Part shown: positions 10,848-19,390 of the stretch, piece by piece | Position numbering within the stretch: position 1 is the stretch's first letter | How the letters are laid out: each line of letters starts with the position of its first letter | Source of the DNA: Marinomonas maritima | GTDB taxonomy: Bacteria; Pseudomonadota; Gammaproteobacteria; Pseudomonadales; Marinomonadaceae | Length of the DNA stretch: 64,000 bases | Assembly: GCF_024435075.2 (NCBI RefSeq) | Contig: NZ_JAMZEG020000004.1 | Location: forward strand, 5,001 to 69,000 | Direction: 5' to 3' | The notes under the pieces: model-generated | What the model saw: only the letters and a program-made list of their open reading frames with translations | The model's database searches: none | What the model was told of the DNA's origin: nothing | Position numbers and translations under genes: made by a program

Positions 10848-12311
10848 TTAAGAAACTTTACCTAACAAATAACGCGTTAGTAGAGCAACAGGCCGACCAC
10901 TTGCTCCTTTCGCCGCGCCGCCCGTCCATGCCGTACCAGCAATATCCAAATGCGCCCAAGGATAAGATTCCGTAAAACGAGATAAGAAACACGCAGCGGT
11001 AACAGAACCGGCTTCAGGACCACCAATATTGGCGATATCCGCAAAGTTACTGTCCAATTGCTGCTGGTATTCTTCGTCTAACGGCATTTGCCAAATTTTA
11101 TCAGCTGCCGTCTGACTTGCAACCTTCAGCTCAGTTGCCAACGCATCGTTATTGGCGTACATACCAGAATTCACGCTGCCTAGCGCAACCACGCACGCGC
11201 CGGTCAATGTTGCAATATCCACAACCGATTTAGGCTTGAAGCACTCGATATAAGTCAAGGCATCACACAACACCAATCGACCTTCTGCGTCGGTATTCAA
11301 AATTTCTACCGTTTGACCAGACATCGTCTTCACAATATCACCAGGCTTAGTCGCACGACTGCTTGGCATATTTTCTGCGGCCGCAATCACAGCGGTAAAG
11401 TTCAATTTAGGTTTTAGCTCACAAATGGTTTTCATGGTACCGAACACACTGGCTGCGCCACACATGTCGTACTTCATTTCGTCCATTTTTGGGCCAGGCT
11501 TCAGGGAAATACCACCCGTATCAAATGTGATACCTTTGCCTAGTAGAACATGTGGTGCATCGCCTTCTTCACCGCCGCGGTAGTTCATCACGATCAAATA
11601 ACTTGGCTGATCGCTTCCACGCCCCACAGACAATAGACAATGCATGCCTAAGTCACCCATTTTAGTTTCGTCTAGCAACTCAACGCCAATGCCATACTCT
11701 TCACCCAACTGCTGAGCCTGAGATGCCAAATAGCTTGGTGTGCACACGTTACCTGGCAGGTTACCAAGTTGACGCGCAAAGGCAGAACCACTCGCGGTTG
11801 CCGTACCGATTGTCATCGCCGCTTCGTCCGTGCCTTCCAACAACAAAGCGGTCACTTTAGTGGCTTTCTCTGCATCGTCCATTTTGAAGCCAAGGAAATT
11901 GTAAAAACCCTCATTCAGCCACTGGGCAACCAAGGCCAGCGCATCGCTTTGTGAACGATTCTTCAATACCAACCCTGTTGTGGCAACAGCAACAGTAGCA
12001 AACGGCAACCCTTTGATTTGAGCCACAACCGCCGCGATCACCTTGCGAGCGTTCATATCGCTCAACTGTACTTCTTTACCTATACCGACCAACAATACCG
12101 CCTGAGCAAAGTCTTGCGTCACACCTGGTAATAACAATGTCTGCGCAACGCCCGCTTTAAATACGCTGGTTTCGCGCAATTGGGAGACCTGCCCATTGGC
12201 ATTTTCATCTACCCAAGCGGTGGATTCAGAAAAATCCCCTTCGCTAGGAACAAATACAACAAGCAAATCAGCTTGCACTGTGGATAAGCGATCAAATAGC
12301 GCCATATTCAT
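10848..12311 (-). CDS. pepA: Leucyl aminopeptidase (M17 family)
   Basis: A cytosolic two-metal aminopeptidase that removes N-terminal residues from peptides. In enterobacteria the homologue also binds DNA at carAB and at Xer sites. The 487-residue protein has the metal-binding and catalytic signatures GKGITFDTGGISLKP, the Lys/Asp-rich MDEMKYDMCGAA and NTDAEGRLVLCDAL, and ends in a typical GASGRPVALL segment. It is divergent from lptF, the conserved pepA/lptF/lptG arrangement. ATG 12311 has GAGGG seven bases upstream. Confidence 0.95.
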   Translation of the reverse strand: MNMALFDRLSTVQADLLVVFVPSEGDFSESTAWVDENANGQVSQLRETSVFKAGVAQTLLLPGVTQDFAQAVLLVGIGKEVQLSDMNARKVIAAVVAQIKGLPFATVAVATTGLVLKNRSQSDALALVAQWLNEGFYNFLGFKMDDAEKATKVTALLLEGTDEAAMTIGTATASGSAFARQLGNLPGNVCTPSYLASQAQQLGEEYGIGVELLDETKMGDLGMHCLLSVGRGSDQPSYLIVMNYRGGEEGDAPHVLLGKGITFDTGGISLKPGPKMDEMKYDMCGAASVFGTMKTICELKPKLNFTAVIAAAENMPSSRATKPGDIVKTMSGQTVEILNTDAEGRLVLCDALTYIECFKPKSVVDIATLTGACVVALGSVNSGMYANNDALATELKVASQTAADKIWQMPLDEEYQQQLDSNFADIANIGGPEAGSVTAACFLSRFTESYPWAHLDIAGTAWTGGAAKGASGRPVALLTRYLLGKVS

Positions 12312-12437
12312 GAAAAAACCCTCAAAAAATAACTTTTAAAAAAAACTGGATAATGTCCTTCTTACCACGAGATAATGGGGGCTTTAGATGTGTAATCAAC
12401 TCTACGCTTAAAAAGCAATATTCATCCAGAGGTGACC

Positions 12438-13550
12438 TTGAGACTATTCAGATACTTAGCGAAAGAAGTGCTAGTGTCAACAGCTGGTGTAACGCTAATA
12501 CTACTACTCGTTATTCTAAGCGGTCGATTTTCCAACTATTTAGGGCGTATTGCCGAAGGCAAAATGACCTTTGAATTTTTATTCGTTATCCTTGGCTATC
12601 ACATTCCTAGCTTCATCCAAATGATTTTGCCTCTGGCTTTTTTCCTCTCTCTCTTGCTGGCTTTTGGGCGCCTATACATAGAAAACGAAATGTCGGTGTT
12701 GTTTTCAAGTGGCGTTAGTAAAATAAAGCTTGCGGGTTATACGCTAGGAATTGCCTGTATCATCAGCCTCACCAGCGCATCAATTAATTTTTGGCTAGCC
12801 CCTTTCAGCGAATACCGTGCAGCAGAAGCCTCACAGGAACAAAACCAACTGTCTGCCTTTGACTTTCTTGTTCCCGGTCGATTTGAAGGCAATGGACAGC
12901 GCACCATTCACATAGACAGTTTCACGCCAAATGAAGGCTGGATGAACCAAATATTTTTATCGGATGTGGTTCGCAAAAAAAACGTTAGTATTCCAACACA
13001 AACATTCGCCGCCTACGCAGAACAAATACGCGTCAGCTCGGAAGGCAATCAAAACTACCTCATTTTCAAAAATGGCACCCGCTACGAAGGCAAACCAGGG
13101 ACCGCGAATTATCGCATTACCCAATTCGATACCTATGCAGTGCGCATGGCAAGCAAAGACAACAGCGCCATAGACGAGCCTTATACCAAAAGCACATTAA
13201 GCCTAATCAAAAGCACAGCCCTTTTAGACAAAGTAGAGCTGCAATGGCGAATTTCACTGGTTGTCGTCATTCCGATTCTTGCCATTATTGGGCTGTCACT
13301 TAGCCAAGTTAACCCAAGACAAGGCCGTTTCTTTAAAATGTTACCCGCTATTATTTTAATGATTCTCTACATCGCCCTTCTAATTTGGGGGCGAACAAGT
13401 CTAGAAAAAGGCAAACTCCCCATTCAACTCGGCCTGTGGTGGATTCATGGCGTCTTTGCGCTTATCGCGGCGGCACTGTTCATTCAATACAATCAAGTCT
13501 TTGAGCGTCGTAAAGCCAGACTTCCCGAAGTCACAGACTCAAATGAGTAA
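12438..13550 (+). CDS. lptF: LPS export ABC transporter permease LptF
   Basis: An inner-membrane subunit of the LptB2FG complex that extracts lipopolysaccharide for transport to the outer membrane. The protein of about 370 residues has the YjgP/YjgQ layout: two N-terminal transmembrane helices, a third near residues 100-120, a large periplasmic beta-jellyroll (about 130-270) and three C-terminal helices. Start choice: AGAGG at 12428-12432 is well spaced for TTG 12438 (MRLFRYLAKEV), whereas GTG 12432 overlaps it. lptG follows after 5 bp. Confidence 0.94.
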   Translation: MRLFRYLAKEVLVSTAGVTLILLLVILSGRFSNYLGRIAEGKMTFEFLFVILGYHIPSFIQMILPLAFFLSLLLAFGRLYIENEMSVLFSSGVSKIKLAGYTLGIACIISLTSASINFWLAPFSEYRAAEASQEQNQLSAFDFLVPGRFEGNGQRTIHIDSFTPNEGWMNQIFLSDVVRKKNVSIPTQTFAAYAEQIRVSSEGNQNYLIFKNGTRYEGKPGTANYRITQFDTYAVRMASKDNSAIDEPYTKSTLSLIKSTALLDKVELQWRISLVVVIPILAIIGLSLSQVNPRQGRFFKMLPAIILMILYIALLIWGRTSLEKGKLPIQLGLWWIHGVFALIAAALFIQYNQVFERRKARLPEVTDSNE

Positions 13551-13555
13551 CGGAT

Positions 13556-14617
13556 ATGAGTAAAATAGATAAATACATTGCCAGTAGCGTTCTATGGGCA
13601 TGCTTAATTGTCGCGGTAGTACTGCTCGGGTTAGATTTTGCCCTGACATTTATTGAGCAGATCAAAAAAGTAAGCGACACCTACACGATTCAATCCTTAC
13701 TACAAGTTATCATGTATCGCCTACCCGGAAAGCTAGCAGAGTACATTCCCATTGCATCACTCATAGGCACATTAATGGGCTTAGGCACACTTGCTGCGAC
13801 TTCAGAACTCACCGTCATGCGAGCCGCAGGCATGCCAATTTGGCGCATCGGCTTCGCGGCCTGCCAACCAATTTTGGTGGTTTCTTTATTAGGCATGGGG
13901 ATCTCTGAGTTTGTGGCGCCGATGGCTGAACAAAAAGCCAATTTAATCGAAAAATTTCAAGGTCAAGAAAGTGATACCTTTTCTCTCACTGGCGGGGTAT
14001 GGCTAAAGGCCGATAGCGATTTTGTTTACATAGACGCCGCCGACGCCACAGGAAAGCTGTACGGAATACAAATTTTCTCACCAAACGAACAGCAATTAAA
14101 ATACATAATAAAAGCCACCAGCGCACAACATGTCGAAGGCTCATTATGGCAACTCAATGGTGTAACCCAGACTATATTCACGCCAGATCATATTGAAACA
14201 AACAAAATGAAACACGCAGAGTGGAATGTGAGCATCAAGCCAGAACACCTATTTCTTGCTTCTCAAGAGCCCGATACATTGTCCCTTAGTCAACTAATGA
14301 GCTATCAACAGTACTTGCGCCAGCAAAAACTCGATGCCTCGCAATATGAATTAGAGTTTTGGATCACCGCCCTGCGGCCAGTCGCATCCTTAGCTCTTGT
14401 TCTCGTCGCACTGTCGAGCGTCTTCGGGCCTCTGAGATCATCCACTATGGGCGGTCGCATATTTTCAGGGGTTATTATCGGCTTGGCATTTCAAAATGCG
14501 CTAAACCTATTTGGAAGAATGAGTGTCGCTGTTAATTTCCCACCGATCATCGGTGTCAGCATTCCCATCCTCATCTGTTTATTAGCTGGCATAATATTAG
14601 TAAGGCGCAGAGGTTAA
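13556..14617 (+). CDS. lptG: LPS export ABC transporter permease LptG
   Basis: The partner of LptF in the LptB2FG extractor. This 353-residue YjgP/YjgQ protein starts MSKIDKYIASSVLWACLIVAV with an N-terminal transmembrane helix. It has a periplasmic domain in the middle and three terminal helices ending IPILICLLAGIILVRRRG. The 5-bp gap to lptF indicates one operon. The ATPase lptB is not in the window, as expected because it is usually encoded elsewhere. The gene converges on the aminotransferase gene. Confidence 0.94.
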   Translation: MSKIDKYIASSVLWACLIVAVVLLGLDFALTFIEQIKKVSDTYTIQSLLQVIMYRLPGKLAEYIPIASLIGTLMGLGTLAATSELTVMRAAGMPIWRIGFAACQPILVVSLLGMGISEFVAPMAEQKANLIEKFQGQESDTFSLTGGVWLKADSDFVYIDAADATGKLYGIQIFSPNEQQLKYIIKATSAQHVEGSLWQLNGVTQTIFTPDHIETNKMKHAEWNVSIKPEHLFLASQEPDTLSLSQLMSYQQYLRQQKLDASQYELEFWITALRPVASLALVLVALSSVFGPLRSSTMGGRIFSGVIIGLAFQNALNLFGRMSVAVNFPPIIGVSIPILICLLAGIILVRRRG

Positions 14618-14636
14618 CCAATACGCCTTACCTCAA

Positions 14637-15803
14637 TCAAGAAACCATAAAACGAGCAATCCTCGCCAAGGCTTCTTGTAACCTAGGGCCATCACAGGTG
14701 TAAGCAAAGCGCACATATTTATGCGCATCCTTGATACCAAAGTCGGCACCTGGTGTTAACGCCACTTTCTCTTTTTCAAGCAATGCCAAACACCAAGCCA
14801 TGGCATCCTGAGTGACTCCCGACACATCCACATAGACATAAAATGCGCCGTGCGCGGGCGCTACAACAGGCAACCCAATCTCCTGCAAACCTTCAAGCAG
14901 AATAAGTCTGCGAGCATTCAGCGTTTGACGGCGCACTTCACACTCAGCAAGCACCTCTGGCGTAAAAGCACAAACCGCCGCGTGTTGAGACACACTTGGT
15001 GCAGAAATATACAAATTCTGAGCAAGTTTTGTGGCGCCTTCAATAGCCCATTCCGGCACAACCAACCAACCCAATCGCCACCCTGTCATCGCAAAATACT
15101 TAGAAAAACTATTAATAACAAAAATATCGTCAGCAATAGAGAGCGCCGAAAAGTCTTCACCTTCATAAACCAAACCTTGATAGATTTCGTCCACCAATAA
15201 ATGACCACCAAGCTCACGAACTTTTTCCCATGCCTCAGAAATATAAGCTTTGCTTAACACCGCGCCAGTTGGATTAGAGGGCGAAGCAAGCCAAAGCCCT
15301 GCAGTACTATCACTCCAATTATCCGCTAAGACACTCAAATCCATTTCAAAGCCACTAGAAGCGTTAGTTTCAACCAGCTTAGCTTTCGCGCCAGCTTGAA
15401 TGAGAAAATGGCGATTGCAGGGGTAACAAGGATCGGGCATCAGAACATCTTCATTAGGGTTCACCATGAGCGACGCCATTAACAACAAAGCCCCCGATGC
15501 ACCAGGCGTGACAATAATTCGTTCCGGCGACACCTCAACCTGATAACGAGTACGATAATAATCACTAATAGCACATTTCAGCTCAGGCAAGCCTGTAGCA
15601 GAGGTATACCCCGTTTTGCCCTGCTGAATCGCCAACACTCCGGCGTCTGCAACGTCCTCTACCGCAACAAAGTCAGGTTCCCCTATTTCAAGGTGGATAA
15701 CATCCTCACCCTGTGACGCCAACTCTTTCGCCCGCGCCAGAATCGCCATCACTTGAAAAGGGGCTATTTGCCCAACTCTTTCTGCCAATTTGTGTTTTTT
15801 CAT
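14637..15803 (-). CDS. PLP-dependent class I/II aminotransferase
   Basis: A fold-type I aminotransferase of about 388 residues starting MKKHKLAERVGQIAPFQVMAIL. GGG-type Shine-Dalgarno bases precede ATG 15803; longer in-frame extensions reach 15869 but lack this support. Visible are the GEPDF N-terminal motif, TGYTSATGLPEL, SPSNPTG (Asn contacting PLP), DEIYQGL and the Schiff-base lysine in NSFSKYFAMTGWRLGW. The substrate could be an aspartate- or aromatic-type amino acid; the sequence does not settle it. Confidence 0.88.
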   Translation of the reverse strand: MKKHKLAERVGQIAPFQVMAILARAKELASQGEDVIHLEIGEPDFVAVEDVADAGVLAIQQGKTGYTSATGLPELKCAISDYYRTRYQVEVSPERIIVTPGASGALLLMASLMVNPNEDVLMPDPCYPCNRHFLIQAGAKAKLVETNASSGFEMDLSVLADNWSDSTAGLWLASPSNPTGAVLSKAYISEAWEKVRELGGHLLVDEIYQGLVYEGEDFSALSIADDIFVINSFSKYFAMTGWRLGWLVVPEWAIEGATKLAQNLYISAPSVSQHAAVCAFTPEVLAECEVRRQTLNARRLILLEGLQEIGLPVVAPAHGAFYVYVDVSGVTQDAMAWCLALLEKEKVALTPGADFGIKDAHKYVRFAYTCDGPRLQEALARIARFMVS

Positions 15804-15955
15804 CCCGCTTTCTCTACCTAATTCAAAAAAATCGTAACATTTCGCGTAAAAAATGTGGTTAACCATCACATTATCTGGTAAGTTTCCGGCCGAAAATAAA
15901 CCACCTAATTTTATCGTTTACAGGTTACCACAATGGAAACCTGCGAAGTGAGGCA

Positions 15956-16396
15956 ATGCGTATGCCAAAAATGAACCCTGATTCATTAATGAAAGACTTC
16001 ACTCCTTATGTTGCTAAGGATGGCGAAGAATACATGAACGAGAACCAGTTGGCGCACTTTAAGAGCATCCTACTCAACTGGAAACAAAACCTTATGGAAG
16101 AGGTTGACCGTACTGTTCACCACCTTAAAGAAGAGGCTGTGAACTATGCTGATCCAAACGATAGGGCCAGCCAAGAGGAAGAATTTAGCCTAGAACTTCG
16201 CGCTCGAGATCGCGAACGTAAACTGGTTAAAAAAATCTCTCAGACTGTAGAGTTAATTGATGCAGACGATTATGGCTACTGTGAAGAGTGTGGCATCGAA
16301 ATCGGCATTCGCCGCTTAGAAGCTCGCCCAACAGCTACCATGTGTATTGATTGCAAAACACTGGCTGAGATCAAAGAGAGACAAATCGGCGGCTGA
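15956..16396 (+). CDS. dksA: RNA polymerase-binding transcription factor DksA
   Basis: A coiled-coil zinc-finger protein that inserts into the RNA polymerase secondary channel and, with ppGpp, controls stable-RNA and amino-acid promoters. The 146-residue protein has a long helical hairpin (about residues 33-110) whose tip contains DPNDRASQEEE, the Asp-rich tip typical of DksA. It then has a four-cysteine zinc finger (CEECG ... CIDC). It is followed by gluQ, the conserved dksA-gluQ pair. Confidence 0.96.
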   Translation: MRMPKMNPDSLMKDFTPYVAKDGEEYMNENQLAHFKSILLNWKQNLMEEVDRTVHHLKEEAVNYADPNDRASQEEEFSLELRARDRERKLVKKISQTVELIDADDYGYCEECGIEIGIRRLEARPTATMCIDCKTLAEIKERQIGG

Positions 16397-16436
16397 TGTT
16401 CAGTGCTTAACCGCAGTGTCTAACCACGCCAGCCCG

Positions 16437-17315
16437 ATGCATAACCTCTATCGCGGCCGCTTTGCTCCTTCGCCAACCGGCCCTCTCCATTTTGGCTCGC
16501 TAGTCAGTGCATTAGCGAGTTATTTGGATGCAAAAAAACATCACGGTAAGTGGATCATTCGCATCGAAGATGTTGATGGAACACGCTGTAGAACCAGTTT
16601 TTCCAAGCAAATCACTGATACCCTAAATAGTTACCACCTATTTTCTGACGAAACGGTTCGAGTTCAAAGCCAGCATACTGAAATGTATGAACAGCTACTG
16701 TCTGTACTCAGAAAACAGCAGACTATATTTCCATGCAACTGCACACGCCAATCTCTCGCTCAACATAAGGGCAATCACCCGTTCGTATGCGAAAGTTCGC
16801 TAGACCAGCCACACTCATGGCGATTAAAAACCAGCCTGACGACTTATCAATGCCAAGACAGCATTCAGGGCACACTGCACTTTACTGACGATTTGAAAAA
16901 CAATTGCCCCGTGCTAAAAAGAAAAGATGGCTATTTTTCTTATCAACTCGCTGTGGTAATCGACGATCACCAGCAAAACATAACTCACCTCGTCAGAGGC
17001 GCAGATTTAATCGATACCACCGCTCAACAACTCCATCTTTATCATTTGTTTGGATGGACGCCGCCAAGCATCTGCCATATCCCTCTTATCACCAATCACT
17101 CAGGCGATAAGATAAGCAAACAAAATCACGCCAAGCCGATTCAAAACAATAATTTACCAACACTACTGCGCGCGTTGCATTATCTAAAGATCGACCTTGT
17201 ATCACCACTCTCCATCGCTGAGGCATTATCATTAGCTATTAAGGCATGGGATCCAAACAAACTGAAGGAAATGAAACACCTGCCTTTAGAAGAACAAGAT
17301 CTACACTTCATCTAA
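16437..17315 (+). CDS. gluQ: Glutamyl-Q tRNA(Asp) synthetase
   Basis: A truncated GluRS paralogue (YadB) that attaches glutamate to the queuosine base in the anticodon of tRNA-Asp. The protein of about 292 residues begins MHNLYRGRFAPSPTGPLHFGSL, with the HIGH-like motif. It carries a zinc-binding Cys cluster (FPCNCTRQSL) and a KMSKS-like DKISKQNHA, and lacks an anticodon-binding domain as expected. An in-frame extension to 16347 would overlap dksA and is not used. In Pseudomonas the next gene is cbrA; here cbrB follows directly. Confidence 0.92.
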   Translation: MHNLYRGRFAPSPTGPLHFGSLVSALASYLDAKKHHGKWIIRIEDVDGTRCRTSFSKQITDTLNSYHLFSDETVRVQSQHTEMYEQLLSVLRKQQTIFPCNCTRQSLAQHKGNHPFVCESSLDQPHSWRLKTSLTTYQCQDSIQGTLHFTDDLKNNCPVLKRKDGYFSYQLAVVIDDHQQNITHLVRGADLIDTTAQQLHLYHLFGWTPPSICHIPLITNHSGDKISKQNHAKPIQNNNLPTLLRALHYLKIDLVSPLSIAEALSLAIKAWDPNKLKEMKHLPLEEQDLHFI

Positions 17316-17414
17316 ACCACCTTCCTGTACTTCATAAAATTCAGTATCGGTACATCTCGACCAGCAAGCATCTGTGTGTATAATCGTTACACTAGTTACA
17401 AGAGGTGACAATTC

Positions 17415-18827
17415 ATGCACAGCATTATGATCATTTGCCCAGATAATTCCCTACTGAAAGAGTCCGAAAAGTGGCTATCTCGGTATGGCTTTCAAGTAAA
17501 TATCAGTAACACATTAGAACAAGCCAATAAATACTATGAACTGTCTGAGTTTCACCTACTCCTTATTGACCAAGAAGCTATCAATCATATAGAGGCCATC
17601 AGCACAGAGCTCCCTAGCGCCTCGCGTCGCATTATTCTTGATGCAAAGCCTAGCCTTAGCATAGGAATCAACAGTATGGCGCAGGGAGCAGCGTACTACC
17701 TCCCTCTGCCAACTGATTCTGAAACGCTACTCAAACACGTCGTAAATGCACTAGAACAAAACGCCTCCCCTGATCCTGCCACCACCCAAGACCAAACGCC
17801 ACAGGTGTATTTTTCCAACACAGCAAAAGACGAAAAATTAACGCTCGGCACGCAAGGAAGCGGAATTATTGGGCAATGCCCTCCAATGCAAAGCTTATTT
17901 AGCGATATGAGAAAAATAGCAGGAACCGACGTAACGGTATTGATTCGCGGCGAGTCTGGAACAGGTAAAGAACTGGTCGCCAAAGCACTGCACAACTTAA
18001 GTCAGCGTCACGATCACCCCATCATCAGCGTTAACTGTGCCGCCATCCCCGAAAACCTCATTGAATCAGAGCTTTTCGGTCATGAGAAGGGCGCATTTAC
18101 CGGCGCCAACTCCTCCCATGACGGCCTAATTTACGCCGCTGACAAAGGCACCTTATTTCTCGATGAGATAGGCGAACTACCACTAGAAGCACAAGCAAGA
18201 CTATTACGCGTACTTCAAGAAGGCGAAATACGTAAAGTGGGTGCCACTCAATCAACCAAGGTAGATATTCGATTAATTACAGCAACCCATAGAAATTTAA
18301 CCGACATGATCCAACAAGGGCTTTTTCGAGAAGATCTATACTATCGCCTCTATGTCATGGAACTTCTGCTACCACCATTAAGAGACAGAGGGGACGATAT
18401 ATCCATGTTGGCGGAAATTTTACTAGAAAAGGCTTGTCAGAAGCATAACAGACCAGTTTATAACTACACCCGAACCTTCGATAAAGCCATTCGCTCACAC
18501 CCCTGGCCCGGCAACGTACGAGAGCTTGAAAACGCCATAGAAAGAGCCGTTATTCTCAGTCCTCCTGAAAAAATAGAAGCGGCCAACCTTAAACTTGCCA
18601 GTCAGCAACCCCCAAGCAACATGACAAACCACTCACTCGTGTCAGACGCCGATGGCAAAAACGTGGTGGGGACAACGCTAGACGATTACTTCAAACATTT
18701 TGTGCTCTCGCACCAACACAAGATGACGGAAACACAGCTTGCACATTCTTTGGGCATATCAAGAAAAAGTCTATGGGAAAGGCGACAAAAACTCGCCATA
18801 CCCAAAAAAGTAACAACAGAAAAGTAA
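17415..18827 (+). CDS. cbrB: CbrB-like sigma-54-dependent response regulator with degenerate receiver
   Basis: A 470-residue NtrC-family activator. The AAA+ domain has Walker A GESGTGKE (179-186), GAFTGA (226-231, sigma-54 contact) and Walker B GTLFLDEIGE (245-254). The C-terminal Fis-type HTH, with MTETQLAHSLGISRKSLWER, closely resembles CbrB of Pseudomonas, the carbon/nitrogen-balance regulator that activates crcZ. The receiver domain looks degenerate. Asp52 aligns with the phosphate acceptor, but the acidic pair is reduced to PD (9-10), the switch Thr aligns with Asp76 and the conserved Lys aligns with Leu98. No cbrA kinase gene precedes it, though Pseudomonas has one there. It may act without phosphorylation or use another kinase. 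Confidence 0.88.
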   Translation: MHSIMIICPDNSLLKESEKWLSRYGFQVNISNTLEQANKYYELSEFHLLLIDQEAINHIEAISTELPSASRRIILDAKPSLSIGINSMAQGAAYYLPLPTDSETLLKHVVNALEQNASPDPATTQDQTPQVYFSNTAKDEKLTLGTQGSGIIGQCPPMQSLFSDMRKIAGTDVTVLIRGESGTGKELVAKALHNLSQRHDHPIISVNCAAIPENLIESELFGHEKGAFTGANSSHDGLIYAADKGTLFLDEIGELPLEAQARLLRVLQEGEIRKVGATQSTKVDIRLITATHRNLTDMIQQGLFREDLYYRLYVMELLLPPLRDRGDDISMLAEILLEKACQKHNRPVYNYTRTFDKAIRSHPWPGNVRELENAIERAVILSPPEKIEAANLKLASQQPPSNMTNHSLVSDADGKNVVGTTLDDYFKHFVLSHQHKMTETQLAHSLGISRKSLWERRQKLAIPKKVTTEK

Positions 18828-18923
18828 CACTTGATACCAAAATACCCAAATAAATAACGCAATATTGTAAAAAAAGTGTACAGCACTTTCTCAAACCTTA
18901 ACAAAATCAGCACTTTATTGTTT

Positions 18924-18940
18924 TTGGCACAACAAATGCC
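18924..18940 (+). promoter_or_regulatory. Sigma-54 promoter for the CrcZ-like RNA
   Basis: TTGGCAC, five bases, then ATGCC: the -24 GG (18926-18927) and -12 GC (18938-18939) keep the ten-base separation required by sigma-54. The predicted transcript start is about 18951. Two direct GTAACA hexamers (18810-18815 and 18824-18829), about 100 bp upstream at the very end of cbrB, resemble half-sites reported for CbrB in Pseudomonas and are candidate activator sites. Confidence 0.75.
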
Positions 18941-18950
18941 TTATAGATGG

Positions 18951-19270
18951 TACAACGATAATAAGATTGACCAAGAATAAAAATAAGTTAATCGTCGTAT
19001 GTAGGTTCTTAACAATAAAAATAACAACTAGGAACACTGTGACCTCTTCAAATAAAAATAAAATTTGAGGTCATGGATGGAAAATCGCTTTGGATAATTG
19101 ATCTTTTTAGATATACAAGCCTTAGGGCGATGAAAACGATGCAATAATAAAAATAAAACCTGAGTAGAACTGCAGAAGCAGCACCCACTTTGTTTTCGGA
19201 ACTAGTATCTTCATGTATCCAAAGCGATTATTTTATTTACTGATCAGTAAATAATTAATCGCTTCATATT
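18951..19270 (+). ncRNA. crcZ: CrcZ-like regulatory small RNA (Hfq/Crc decoy)
   Basis: This non-coding stretch lies between cbrB and pcnB, the same site as Pseudomonas crcZ, behind a sigma-54 promoter. It carries four identical 11-mers AATAAAAATAA at 18976, 19014, 19051 and 19146. These A-rich ARN repeats are what Hfq and Crc bind in CrcZ-type RNAs, which titrate the repressor and relieve catabolite repression. The third copy lies in the loop of a hairpin (TGACCTC 19040-19046 with GAGGTCA 19067-19073). No open reading frame of note is present. The 3' end is uncertain; a long palindrome at 19223-19265 is the best candidate but lacks a T-run. Homology is inferred from position and motifs only. 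Confidence 0.72.
19223..19265. repeat. Long palindrome at the 3' end of the CrcZ-like RNA
   Basis: The outer arms AAGCGATTA (19223-19231) and TAATCGCTT (19257-19265) enclose the perfect palindrome ATTTACTGATCAGTAAAT (19236-19253). The left arm can also pair with an upstream copy: AATCGCTTTGGATA (19083-19096) is the exact reverse complement of 19217-19230. Confidence 0.8.
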
Positions 19271-19390
19271 CTCTTCTACCTCAACACACCAAATTAGTTC
19301 ATATTACCTCATACATGACCATTATTCGTGTAACTTTAAGTCCATCACGTGTAGAATGTCTTTATCGTTAACTTAAAAATTTGTTGTCTA

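Noticed and set aside
18967..18973. TTGACCA in the crcZ-like region as a RutR site
   Set aside because: The second half of the palindrome is absent (AGAATAA follows), so it is only a chance half-site.
18976..19156. Four AATAAAAATAA copies as a CRISPR or tandem repeat
   Set aside because: The repeats are 11 bases with irregular spacing (38, 37, 95) and no flanking cas genes; the sigma-54 promoter and cbrB-pcnB setting favour an Hfq/Crc-binding RNA.
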